A DNA stretch of 64,000 nucleotides from an uncultured Gemmataceae bacterium (GTDB lineage Bacteria > Planctomycetota > Planctomycetia > Gemmatales > Gemmataceae): NCBI GenBank assembly GCA_937923405.1, contig CALDUY010000033.1, forward strand, positions 62,001 through 126,000. Direction: 5' to 3'. Every line of letters begins with the position of its first letter. The stretch's first letter is position 1. Positions 49,787 to 58,295 of this stretch are shown piece after piece. Under the pieces are notes generated by a model. The model did not search any database. It saw nothing but the letters and a program-made list of their open reading frames with translations, and was not told where the DNA came from. Both the position numbers and the translations under genes were made by a program.

Positions 49787-50965
49787 ATGAAACCGATCTA
49801 CCTTGATTACAACGCCACGACTCCGCTCGATCCTGCGGTTGTCGAGGCCATGCTTCCCTTTCTGCAAAAGCAGTTTGGCAACCCGTCAAGTACCCATGAG
49901 TTTGGGCTTCGAGCAGCTGAAGCTGTCCAACTAGCGCGCGTTCAAGTGGCCCGGTTGATTGGTGCCTCGCCGGAAGAAGTAATCTTCACCTCGGGAGGAA
50001 CTGAAGCTTCCAATCATGCTATCAAAGGGGTGGTATTCGCCCGCCTCACTCGCGGCCTTTCCGGACTGCTGAGCCGCCTCTTCGGGCAGCGAGACACTCA
50101 CGTCATTATCAGCGCCATCGAGCATCCCGCAACGGCTCAACCCGTCGAGTATCTGCGACGCTTCGGTTGTCGTGTTAGCATAGTCCCGGTCGATCGCACG
50201 GGGTTAGTTGATCCAGAGGACGTGAAACGCGCCATCACCCGCGATACGGTGTTGGTCAGCATCATGCACTCAAATAATGAAATCGGGACTCTGCAACCGA
50301 TTGGCGAGATCAGTGCCATCACGCGTTCGCGCGGCGTGTTGTTGCACACGGATGTCGCTCAATCACTCGGCAAGGTGCCCGTTGACGTGGACGAACTAAG
50401 TGTCGATCTACTCACCCTAGCTGGACACAAGCTATACGCTCCCAAGGGAGTCGGTGCCTTATATGTCCGCAAGGGAGTGACGCTGGACAATCTCATGCAC
50501 GGGGCGGGGCACGAACAAGGTCGAAGAGCAGGTACGGAAAACGTGCCTTATTTGATTGGTCTGGGCACGGCCTGCGACATCGCTCGCGACTCCCTCCCTG
50601 AAGCGATGTTTCGCTTGCGTACTCTTCGCGACCGTCTGCATCAGCGACTGCGCGAAGTTCTCGGTGAGCGACTAGTATTGAATGGACATCCGGAAAAGCG
50701 CTTGCCCAACACCCTGAATGTGTCGTTCTTAGGACACGTCGGCGGTGAGCTGTTGCAACGCACCCCGGGGATCGCCGCCTCGACGGGATCGGCTTGTCAC
50801 GAGGGAAAAGTCTCGCGATCACCGGTTTTATGCGCGATGGGAGTACCACTAGAAGTCAACGCCGGCGCAGTGCGGTTATCGGTAGGTCGCTTCACCACCG
50901 AGGAGGAGATTGAGCGCGCCGCCGAGTTACTCCTAACCGCGGTTCGTTCTCCCGCGCGAGCTTAA
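49787..50965 (+). CDS. Cysteine desulfurase, NifS/IscS family
   Basis: 392 aa from the ATG at 49787 (MKPIYLDYNATTPLDP); two in-frame starts lie within 18 bases upstream. Removes sulfur from cysteine for Fe-S and tRNA thiolation. PLP fold: FTSGGTEASNHAIKG, AIEHPAT, MHSNNEIGTLQPI, HTDVAQSLGKV, PLP Lys in LAGHKLYAPKGVGALY, and the persulfide-forming Cys in STGSACHEGKVSRSPVL. The long SACHxGK loop resembles the group-II-like NifS/IscS branch with active loop. No IscU, SufE or rpoE partner is adjacent. Confidence 0.9.
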   Translation: MKPIYLDYNATTPLDPAVVEAMLPFLQKQFGNPSSTHEFGLRAAEAVQLARVQVARLIGASPEEVIFTSGGTEASNHAIKGVVFARLTRGLSGLLSRLFGQRDTHVIISAIEHPATAQPVEYLRRFGCRVSIVPVDRTGLVDPEDVKRAITRDTVLVSIMHSNNEIGTLQPIGEISAITRSRGVLLHTDVAQSLGKVPVDVDELSVDLLTLAGHKLYAPKGVGALYVRKGVTLDNLMHGAGHEQGRRAGTENVPYLIGLGTACDIARDSLPEAMFRLRTLRDRLHQRLREVLGERLVLNGHPEKRLPNTLNVSFLGHVGGELLQRTPGIAASTGSACHEGKVSRSPVLCAMGVPLEVNAGAVRLSVGRFTTEEEIERAAELLLTAVRSPARA

Positions 50966-51010
50966 AGCGCTTCTCAAGATGCTGTAGCACCGGGAGAATG
51001 AAAAGCTCTT

Positions 51011-51065
51011 TCGCAGGCTAAAGCCTGCGATCTCTACTCTGGTAGTCGCAGGCTTTAGCCTGCGA
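51011..51065. repeat. Inverted pair of 20-bp self-complementary repeats (REP/terminator-like)
   Basis: TCGCAGGCTAAAGCCTGCGA (51011-51030) and TCGCAGGCTTTAGCCTGCGA (51046-51065) are exact reverse complements of each other, 15 bases apart, and each is a 9-bp hairpin by itself. A third partial CAGCCTGC follows at 51075. They lie between the convergent cysteine desulfurase and ABC permease genes and may act as a bidirectional terminator or a dispersed REP-type repeat. Confidence 0.75.
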
Positions 51066-51110
51066 CCGGTTCTTCAGCCTGCAATCCGCAATCCCCTTTC
51101 GCAGAGCGCT

Positions 51111-52868
51111 CTAAAACTCCATCCGATTCAACGCGCGAATGCCAAGATTGATGGAGAGCAGAACCGTGATCACCCCTAAACAAGATCCGCAAAATAGTCC
51201 AAAAGCCACCACAGGATAGAAAAAGATCGAGGTCATCTCTTCAGGATTGGGAACGGTAGCCAAAAACAGATGCCAGGGACCGGCCATCAGTCCAATCGTC
51301 ACGACGAGATAGCCTAGGCTGATAATCAGGTTGAGCGTTCCCCCAAAGCCCACGGCGATTTTACTGGGATCGCTCTCGCGGAAATTCGGCAGTAGCGCTC
51401 CGACTCCGACGGCTAAGGCACTCAGTCCGGCGGCAAGAACCAGGATGGTCACCAGATGAACGATCATGGCCTCAAAGGGCATTTCCAGCATCACATCACT
51501 GACCACCATCAGCAGCGAGGCCAGCAGCGTCGTTCCCATCATGGAAAAAGTGAACTTGCCCCACATCAATTGATCGCGACTTAATGGTAGTAATCCCAAC
51601 AACCAGAACTTGCGTCCTTCGAGACTCAGAAGCGGGTAAATAAATCGCCCTGTGTAAGCACTCATCAACAAGCCTACGGCGATCAAGTTCAACAGGCTGA
51701 TGCCATTCTGGAATGGCCATTCGATATCGCGAACAAACATCCGTTTGATGTTCGAGAAGTAGAGAATCAACATTCCCGAGAGTAACAGCACCTGACCGAA
51801 CTGCTGCGGATCTCGACGAAAAGTTCGGAAGTCTTTGATGATGAGAAGCCGAGTCCCGGGGTCAACGAAGGGCAATAGCAAGGACAGCCCACGGTCCAGC
51901 CAAGCTCCGCCATGCTTGCGACGGATGTCTCCGCCGGTGGAGACGCGATTGAACCCACGACGATACAAGTGAGTCGATGTCCAGGCGGCTACAAGGTAGA
52001 GCATCAGGCCATTCGACCAAACCAAGGCTAGATAGTACAGCGAAGAGAGCAAATCTCCACGTGCGGCGGCGAGCAAACCACGAGCCACCCACCCCGAGGG
52101 CAGCCAGACACTGCGTGCAAAAGAGATGCGGTTGATAAGCTGTGTGGCCGCCTCCGATAATGGCTCGATCGAGCGAGTCAAGGCACGGTTCTCCCTGACC
52201 ACATAGTAAATCCACGCGGCCACGGCGACGAGCAAGACCACGATCGCCAAGATCAGCAGCTGCTTACGTTGTTTGGGAAGATAGTTCACCAACAGAAAGC
52301 AGAGGATCGCGCCGAGTGAGCCAGGCAACAGTACAAAACCGAGAAAGAAGAGCGGTAATGCCAGGTAAAAATACCAAGGTACTCCAGCCATCAGAGCGTA
52401 AGCAATCAGGATTGGCCCACCGACCAGAAGAAACGCCCAGGAACTGAAGGCAATCGCTCCTTGAAATTTGTAGGCGAACACTTGATCGGCATCGACCGGC
52501 TTGGAGAGTAAAAAAGCTGTCTCCGCAGCGGAGAAAAGACTGCCATGCAGAATCAATCCGCCTGAGAAAACCAGTAAGACTCCCAACGAGAAGAATAATA
52601 ACCCGACGAGCATTTCGATGATGAAGCCATGCGGCGGCATCTTCATCTCGAAGATAAAAAAGTAGAATCCGCCCAGACTTAGTCCGAAAACAAAGGTAAT
52701 AACAATGATGCTGGAAATCAGGATAGTGATGGGTCGCACTACCGAACTGCCGCGAAATTCCGACCAGGCGTTTTTGAAAAGGTTCTGGCGAAGACGATTG
52801 AATAGCGCGAATTGATTCACCGGTTGACGAGGTGAAGCTGTCAAGACAGTGTCCAAAGGGATATTCAT
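51111..52868 (-). CDS. Large multi-pass ABC exporter permease
   Basis: 585 aa with about 12 hydrophobic segments, for example PITILISSIIVITFVFGLSLGG, IEMLVGLLFFSLGVLLVFSG, LLILAIVVLLVAVAAWIYYVV, and VVAFGLFCGSCLGVITVLLSI. ETAFLLSKPVDADQVFAYKF in the first third and PLLSLEGRKFWLLGLLPLSR later are characteristic of large bacterial ABC-2-like permeases. Its start overlaps the stop of the ATPase gene by 4 bases. The cargo is unknown. Confidence 0.78.
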   Translation of the reverse strand: MNIPLDTVLTASPRQPVNQFALFNRLRQNLFKNAWSEFRGSSVVRPITILISSIIVITFVFGLSLGGFYFFIFEMKMPPHGFIIEMLVGLLFFSLGVLLVFSGGLILHGSLFSAAETAFLLSKPVDADQVFAYKFQGAIAFSSWAFLLVGGPILIAYALMAGVPWYFYLALPLFFLGFVLLPGSLGAILCFLLVNYLPKQRKQLLILAIVVLLVAVAAWIYYVVRENRALTRSIEPLSEAATQLINRISFARSVWLPSGWVARGLLAAARGDLLSSLYYLALVWSNGLMLYLVAAWTSTHLYRRGFNRVSTGGDIRRKHGGAWLDRGLSLLLPFVDPGTRLLIIKDFRTFRRDPQQFGQVLLLSGMLILYFSNIKRMFVRDIEWPFQNGISLLNLIAVGLLMSAYTGRFIYPLLSLEGRKFWLLGLLPLSRDQLMWGKFTFSMMGTTLLASLLMVVSDVMLEMPFEAMIVHLVTILVLAAGLSALAVGVGALLPNFRESDPSKIAVGFGGTLNLIISLGYLVVTIGLMAGPWHLFLATVPNPEEMTSIFFYPVVAFGLFCGSCLGVITVLLSINLGIRALNRMEF

Positions 52869-53608
52869 ACGACTTCGCTCCTCAGATCATCCGGCAGCGT
52901 CAGCGTCAGAAAAATCTTTTCGAGCGATCCGTCTACGGCAGCTTGGTTCCGCAACGATTCCAGGGTGCCACATCCCACGAGTTTGCCATAGTTGATGATC
53001 GCCATTCGGTCGGCCAGTTCCTCGACCACATCCAACGAGTGCGAGGAGAGAAACACCGTCGTCCCTTGTTGTGCTTGTTGCCGCATCAGATCCTTAAATT
53101 GTCGCACGCTGTAGGGATCGAGACCGACTGTTGGTTCGTCGACAATCAAGACTTTTGGCTCATGTACCAACGCCGAGGCGAACACCGTCCGTTGCCGCAT
53201 CCCATGCGAGTAGCGTTCGGTGAGATCATCGACAAACGCTTCCAGATTGAACTGACGAATGACAGTAGCGATCCGCTCCTGGCCGTACTCGGGCGGCAAA
53301 CCGTACATATCCGAGATGAATTGTAGGAATTCTCGTCCAGTCAGTTTTTCATAGAGAAATGGCTGATCGGGAACATAGCTCAACAGGGGCCGAGCTTTTT
53401 CCCCTTCGCGGACCATGTCGAACCCACCAATTCGCACGGTGCCACTGGTTGGGAACAGTAGTCCGCACATCATTTTGATGGTTGTGGTTTTGCCTGCACC
53501 GTTGGGACCAAGAAACGCAAACAACTCACCTGGCCCGATGTCTAGACAGAGATCGCTGACCGCGGTCTTGGTGCCATACGACTTGGTAACGTGATCGAGT
53601 TGGATCAT
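52865..53608 (-). CDS. ABC transporter ATP-binding protein
   Basis: 247 aa from the ATG at 53608 (MIQLDHVTKSYG); a 14-codon longer frame overlaps the preceding gene. Walker A GPNGAGKTTT, Q-loop SYVPDQPFLYEKLTGREFL, signature YSHGMRQRT (degenerate LSGGQ), Walker B VLIVDEPTVGLDP, switch His SSHSLDVVEEL. The HGM signature and short size match the ABC-2 export group. It lies 7 bases after the stop of the 285-aa gene, and overlaps the permease start; the three genes form one operon. Confidence 0.9.
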   Translation of the reverse strand: MIQLDHVTKSYGTKTAVSDLCLDIGPGELFAFLGPNGAGKTTTIKMMCGLLFPTSGTVRIGGFDMVREGEKARPLLSYVPDQPFLYEKLTGREFLQFISDMYGLPPEYGQERIATVIRQFNLEAFVDDLTERYSHGMRQRTVFASALVHEPKVLIVDEPTVGLDPYSVRQFKDLMRQQAQQGTTVFLSSHSLDVVEELADRMAIINYGKLVGCGTLESLRNQAAVDGSLEKIFLTLTLPDDLRSEVV

Positions 53609-53615
53609 GGCTGAG

Positions 53616-54473
53616 TTAATCGCGGTACATGGCCCAGCGTTGGTTGTCAATAATCGCTTCCTGGCACAGCACCAGGCCGCGTTCCTTCGCTACCCAAGTC
53701 GAGGCTTGCAAATTCTCGCCTTCATAATCGATGACTAGACAATCGACCTTCTGTCGCCGACCATAAGAAAACGATTCAAATTCCGGTCGAACACGAGCGC
53801 GTAGCAACTGTAGTTCGCCAGCGTCTCCGCCGAAGACGCTCAACGATCCCGCGATTGGATCGAAGACACGCATGGTCCAGCTATCTCCCAAGCGAATCCC
53901 CTGCATGCGATTCACGGGATGCAACGGTAGAAGTACGGATCCGCCAGCGGGTACTTTGACTGTGGGCAACTTTCGCTCAAATTTCCGCCCGGGCATTTCC
54001 AGGGTCAGTTGAGGTGTGATCTCTCGATTGTTTACTTGGCCTCGAATGGCCACTGAAAACTCCTGTTTTACTAAGCGCAGAGCCGCGGCTAGTTGAGGAA
54101 TCCCATCAATTTCGACATCGAGGCCCAATAAATCGCCAACACTATTGACGGTGTAGGAACTCTTCATCCGTTTGACGCGAATGCCATGCATGGGGGCCGG
54201 CTCGCCAAAAGGAGTGCTGAACTCGGCAGTCAATTCAAACACGTCATGTTCTGGATGCGTGACGTAGGTTTTGGCGCGAAACGCTCGTTTGCCCTCATGT
54301 TCGACCACCCATTCGATGTGTGGTCGCCGAGTTTGCGTCTCTTCGACGAGATCGATGGTGAACGGTGGCACCTGACCGGGCATGAGTCGGGGCAACAGCT
54401 CCTGATAGAATAGCCACCCGTTTAACCCCAGCCAGATTGTGAGTATGGCCAGGCAAACCATGCGCGGAGGCAT
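53616..54473 (-). CDS. Membrane-anchored protein of unknown function in ABC operon
   Basis: 285 aa. One N-terminal membrane helix (MVCLAILTIWLGLNGWLFYQE) followed by a beta-rich extracytoplasmic domain: TYVTHPEHDVFELTAEF, MHGIRVKRMKSSYTVNSVGDLLGLDVEI, DSWTMRVFDPIAG, VDCLVIDYEGENLQASTWVAKERGLVL. The last motif resembles DUF3108-like domains that occur with envelope proteins. No family is certain. Being first in the operon with an ABC ATPase and permease, it may be a substrate-binding or coupling partner. Confidence 0.6.
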   Translation of the reverse strand: MPPRMVCLAILTIWLGLNGWLFYQELLPRLMPGQVPPFTIDLVEETQTRRPHIEWVVEHEGKRAFRAKTYVTHPEHDVFELTAEFSTPFGEPAPMHGIRVKRMKSSYTVNSVGDLLGLDVEIDGIPQLAAALRLVKQEFSVAIRGQVNNREITPQLTLEMPGRKFERKLPTVKVPAGGSVLLPLHPVNRMQGIRLGDSWTMRVFDPIAGSLSVFGGDAGELQLLRARVRPEFESFSYGRRQKVDCLVIDYEGENLQASTWVAKERGLVLCQEAIIDNQRWAMYRD

Positions 54474-54563
54474 GTCTAGTTCCGTGGATCCCAGGGCGGA
54501 TTTCTTATGCTCTCGATCAATATATTAGCAGGTAAATCTTAAACATCGCTGGAGCAATCCATC

Positions 54564-55694
54564 ATGGTTTTTCCCGTTTCCGGATCGACAAAGTGCGTCG
54601 TCGGGGTTCCCAATGAGATCAAAATTCACGAATCCCGAGTGGCCCTAACACCCGTCGGGGTCGAGGAATTGACCCGCTCGGGACACAAAGTGCTGATTCA
54701 GTCGGGAGCCGGCAACGGCTCCGGGATCAGCGACGAATTATATCGCGAACACGGAGCCGAGATCGTGACCCACGCCGAGGAGGTCTGGCGTGGCGCAGAT
54801 CTCATCGTCAAAGTCAAAGAACCGCTCGAAGTCGAATGGCCGCACATGCGACCTGGACAGCTGGTCTTCACCTACTTCCACTTTGCCGCCGATGAACGAC
54901 TCACTCAAGCGGTGATGAAGTCCGGCATCACGGCCATTGCCTACGAAACGATCAAGGACGCCAAAGGACAACTACCGCTGTTAACGCCGATGTCGGAAGT
55001 GGCGGGACGAATGAGCATCCAAGAGGGAGCGAAATACCTCGAACGCCCGTTCGAGGGTCGCGGCATTCTCTTGGGCGGCGTGCCTGGAGTACCTCCAGCG
55101 AACGTGGTCATCTTGGGTGGTGGAATTGTTGGAGCTAATGCCGCCAAGGTAGCTGCCGGTCTCGGAGCCAACGTCACCATTCTCGACATCAACCTAGATC
55201 GACTGCGCTACCTTGATGACGTGATGCCCAAAAACGTCACGACCTTGTACAGCGATCGTCACAACATCCTAGATAGCATTCGTCGAGCAGATCTGTTGAT
55301 TGGTGCTATCCTCATCCCAGGAGCAAAGGCTCCACATCTAGTTCGTCGAGAGGATCTTCGCAAGATGCCCACTCGCGCGGTCATTATCGATGTTGCTATT
55401 GATCAGGGCGGATGCATCGAAACTTCTCGTCCCACGACGCACAGCGACCCCGTCTATCTGGTCGATGACGTAGTGCATTACTGTGTGACCAACATGCCCG
55501 GTGCGGTGGGCCGAACCAGTACCTATGCTCTGACGAACGTCACGCTGCCCTATGTTTTGCAACTAGCTCGCAAGGGATATGCACAAGCGATCGCGGACAG
55601 TCCCGCACTACGTCAGGGGGTGAATGTTCATGCAGGCAAGGTAACAAACCCAGCCGTGGCCGAGACGTTCGGTCTGGAGTGCGTGCCCCTATGA
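54564..55694 (+). CDS. ald: Alanine dehydrogenase
   Basis: 376 aa. Catalyses reversible oxidative deamination of L-alanine to pyruvate with NAD. VGVPNEIKIHESRVALTPVGVEEL with catalytic residues, SGAGNGSGISDELYREHGAEI, VKVKEPLEVEW, FTYFHFAADE, TPMSEVAGRMSIQEGAKYLE, LLGGVPGVPPANVVILGGGIVGANAAKVA (Rossmann), DVAIDQGGCIETSRPTTHSDP and NMPGAVGRTSTYALTNVTLPYV are all standard. The 12-residue N-terminal extension is a little unusual; an internal start is not suggested. Its stop overlaps the start of xseA (ATGA). Confidence 0.95.
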   Translation: MVFPVSGSTKCVVGVPNEIKIHESRVALTPVGVEELTRSGHKVLIQSGAGNGSGISDELYREHGAEIVTHAEEVWRGADLIVKVKEPLEVEWPHMRPGQLVFTYFHFAADERLTQAVMKSGITAIAYETIKDAKGQLPLLTPMSEVAGRMSIQEGAKYLERPFEGRGILLGGVPGVPPANVVILGGGIVGANAAKVAAGLGANVTILDINLDRLRYLDDVMPKNVTTLYSDRHNILDSIRRADLLIGAILIPGAKAPHLVRREDLRKMPTRAVIIDVAIDQGGCIETSRPTTHSDPVYLVDDVVHYCVTNMPGAVGRTSTYALTNVTLPYVLQLARKGYAQAIADSPALRQGVNVHAGKVTNPAVAETFGLECVPL

Positions 55695-56959
55695 GCCAGT
55701 TACTTCCCCCTCCCGGTGAGCGAGTCCTACAAATCAGCGAACTGACGGCCTGCATTCGCGAGCTTCTGGAGGAAGTGTTTCCTGACACCTGGGTTGAAGG
55801 AGAGATTTCGAATCTGTCACGTCCAAATTCTGGACATGTCTATCTCACGCTCAAGGATGCGACGGCAACCTTACGCTCGGTTCTGTATCGAGGAGTAGCT
55901 CTGCGGGTCAAATTCGACTTGCGCGATGGCATGCGTGTCCTGGCCCGAGGTCGGCTCTCTGTTTATGAGCCACGCGGAGAGTATCAGCTGAGAATTGAAC
56001 AACTTGAACCGAAGGGGATCGGGGCGCTGGAATTGGCAATGCGGCAACGGCGAGAACGACTCTTCGCGCTGGGATACTTCGACAAGCACCGTAAGCGACC
56101 GCTGCCGCGTTTTCCTTGTCGCGTAGCCTTGGTGTGTAGTGCAACAGGATCGGCGGTGCGAGACCTGCTGGAGATTCTGGGGCGGCGCTGGCCACTGGTC
56201 GAGGTGTGGATTCATCCTTCGCGTGTGCAGGGAGACGAAGCAGCAGAGGAAATTGCCGCCGCCATCGGTTCGCTTAATCTGGTGGGGAAAGCCAACGGTC
56301 CCACTCCCATCGATGTGATTGTCCTCGCCCGAGGTGGAGGAAGCCTGGAGGATCTCTGGCCGTTCAACGAGGAAATCGTAGCACATGCCATCTTTCGTTC
56401 GCGCATTCCCGTGGTGACGGGAATCGGTCATGAGGATGATCTGACCATCGCCGACCTGGTCGCCGATCAACGCGCCTTGACCCCCAGCGAGGCTGGCGAA
56501 CGGATTGTTCCAGATCAAGTCGCTGTCAGTAACCAACTGGAGGCCCATCAAAGTCGGCTACGCACCTTGCTGGGTCGCATGTTGGTCTATGCTCGCTCTC
56601 GATTGGAACAGCTGGAGTCGCGTCCGTGTCTGACACGACCCGAATCGATGCTAGAGTTTCCCCGCGTTCGGGTAGAAGAACTCCGCCAACGGTTGCAACG
56701 CTCGATGGAACAGCTCCAAGAGCGAGCTAGGAATCGTTTCCAGACCGCGACGGCACTGCTCGACGGGTTGAGTCCCTTGAAGGTTCTGACGCGCGGCTAT
56801 AGCGTGACTCGTAAGTTTGAAGATCTCTCGCTGATTCGAATGCCCCAACAAGTTTCGCCAGGCGAGGTGATTTTGACTCAACTGGCCAACGGCTTCCTCA
56901 AGAGCCGGGTTGAAGAAGTGATACATCAAGACTCCCGGCAAGGCATAGCAACGCCATGA
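55691..56959 (+). CDS. xseA: Exodeoxyribonuclease VII large subunit
   Basis: 422 aa from the ATG at 55691, overlapping the ald stop. N-terminal OB domain (EVFPDTWVEGEISNLSRPNSGHVYLTLKDATATL), catalytic region with KRPLPRFPCRVALVCSATGSAVRDL, YLARGGGSLEDLWPFNEE-type segment (IVLARGGGSLEDLWPFN), GIGHEDDLTIADLVADQRALTPSEA, then a coiled coil and a C-terminal LKVLTRGYSVTR. Degrades single-stranded DNA with XseB. The ATGA overlap with xseB downstream shows translational coupling. Confidence 0.94.
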   Translation: MSQLLPPPGERVLQISELTACIRELLEEVFPDTWVEGEISNLSRPNSGHVYLTLKDATATLRSVLYRGVALRVKFDLRDGMRVLARGRLSVYEPRGEYQLRIEQLEPKGIGALELAMRQRRERLFALGYFDKHRKRPLPRFPCRVALVCSATGSAVRDLLEILGRRWPLVEVWIHPSRVQGDEAAEEIAAAIGSLNLVGKANGPTPIDVIVLARGGGSLEDLWPFNEEIVAHAIFRSRIPVVTGIGHEDDLTIADLVADQRALTPSEAGERIVPDQVAVSNQLEAHQSRLRTLLGRMLVYARSRLEQLESRPCLTRPESMLEFPRVRVEELRQRLQRSMEQLQERARNRFQTATALLDGLSPLKVLTRGYSVTRKFEDLSLIRMPQQVSPGEVILTQLANGFLKSRVEEVIHQDSRQGIATP

Positions 56960-57228
56960 CACAACCAAACGAACTTCGCTTCGAGGCCGCTCTCAACGAA
57001 TTAGAGCGTCTCGTCGTGGAAATGGAAACCGGACAGCTGGATCTGGACGAAGCACTCAAACGGTACGAGCGTGGTATCGCGCTAGTGCAATTTTGTCGCG
57101 AGCGACTCGCGCAGACTGAACAACGTATCTTGGAATTAACCAGTGTCGATGCGGATGGAGTACCGACGCTGCGACCGTTCAAGCATGAGGCGACGACGTC
57201 GCGATCGCAACGGACAAACGATTCTTGA
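56956..57228 (+). CDS. xseB: Exodeoxyribonuclease VII small subunit
   Basis: 90 aa. Matches the XseB helical family: RFEAALNELERLVVEMETGQLDLDEALKRYERGIALVQFCRERLAQTEQRI (in parts), then a variable tail. Subunit of ExoVII. The start overlaps the xseA stop by four bases. The standard synteny xseA-xseB-ispA-dxs continues downstream. Confidence 0.93.
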   Translation: MTQPNELRFEAALNELERLVVEMETGQLDLDEALKRYERGIALVQFCRERLAQTEQRILELTSVDADGVPTLRPFKHEATTSRSQRTNDS

Positions 57229-57329
57229 CAAGAACGCACCCTGCCATTGTCAGGAAAATCATGTTAATGCTATTATCCGAGATCGGTTTCACACTATAGC
57301 TAAGGACAGCGAGACACGCACAGGCAGCG

Positions 57330-58244
57330 ATGAGTTTGAGTTTCGATGAATTGTTGCACCAGCGCCGAAAACAGATCGAGAACGAACTCGACGCGCTCCT
57401 GATTCGTCGTCCGGGACTTCCTGAGGAATTGCTTGCCGCGATGCGTTATAGTCTGCTTGCTCCAGGCAAGCGGCTACGCCCCTTGTTGGTTTTGCTCGCC
57501 CATGAAGCCTGTGGAAGCAGCGGAGCCCCCCCCTGGCCGGCCGCGTGTGCCGTGGAAATGGTCCACGTCTACTCGCTGATTCATGACGATTTGCCCGCGA
57601 TGGACGACGATGATCTACGTCGGGGTCAGCCGACGTGTCACAAAAAGTTCAGCGAGGCAACCGCGATACTCGCCGGAGATGCTCTACTGACGATGGCCTT
57701 TGAAGTGCTAGCCGATGCCTATCCTGGTGCAACAGCGGCGGCCTGCTGCGGTGATTTAGCCCGCGCCGCGGGAGCTGCCGGTATGGTCGGTGGGCAAGCC
57801 GATGATCTGGCTTGGGAACGCAGTACGGAATCGACTCACCGCTCTTTGGCTGATCTGGAATTCTTGCATCAGCGAAAAACCGGGGCCCTCATTCGCTCCT
57901 GTCTCCGTTTGGGCGCACATGTGGCCTATGCGAATCAACCGACGGGTAGGGCACCCCAGGACTTACTCGACTGCTTCGATCAGTATGGGCGTTGTTTGGG
58001 GTTGGCGTTTCAGATCACCGACGACCTGCTGGATGCCGTAGGTACCGTACAATCGACGGGCAAGGCCGTGGGCAAGGATGCAGCCCGTGGCAAGCTCACT
58101 TACCCTGGACTTCTAGGCGTGGAGGAAAGTCGCAGACGAGCAGAACTGTTGGGGGAGGAAGCGCGAGCAGCTCTGAAGCCTTTTGGGCAACAGGCCGCTT
58201 CTCTGGAGCGTTTGATCGATTTTGTGTTGACGAGAGATCACTGA
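57330..58244 (+). CDS. ispA: Polyprenyl (farnesyl/geranylgeranyl) diphosphate synthase
   Basis: 304 aa. First Asp-rich motif DDLPAMDDDDLRRG, second motif in QITDDLLDAVG, plus LLAPGKRLRPLLVL and HQRKTGALIRSCLRLGA. Condenses IPP with DMAPP and longer prenyl diphosphates; FPP or GGPP product length cannot be judged firmly (aromatic or small residues before the FARM are VYSLI). Start ATG at 57330 has GGCAGCG upstream. It is between xseB and dxs as in many bacteria. Confidence 0.92.
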   Translation: MSLSFDELLHQRRKQIENELDALLIRRPGLPEELLAAMRYSLLAPGKRLRPLLVLLAHEACGSSGAPPWPAACAVEMVHVYSLIHDDLPAMDDDDLRRGQPTCHKKFSEATAILAGDALLTMAFEVLADAYPGATAAACCGDLARAAGAAGMVGGQADDLAWERSTESTHRSLADLEFLHQRKTGALIRSCLRLGAHVAYANQPTGRAPQDLLDCFDQYGRCLGLAFQITDDLLDAVGTVQSTGKAVGKDAARGKLTYPGLLGVEESRRRAELLGEEARAALKPFGQQAASLERLIDFVLTRDH

Positions 58245-58295
58245 GTTGCCTGGGAGGGAGCTACCTAGGCTTAACACCATGAGGGCTGGTTGACC

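Noticed and set aside
51011-51065. Possible CRISPR repeats
   Set aside because: Only two units in inverted orientation with a 15-base spacer; no direct repeat array and no cas genes.
55871-56551. 226-aa open frame on the minus strand
   Set aside because: Antisense to xseA, which has all family motifs.
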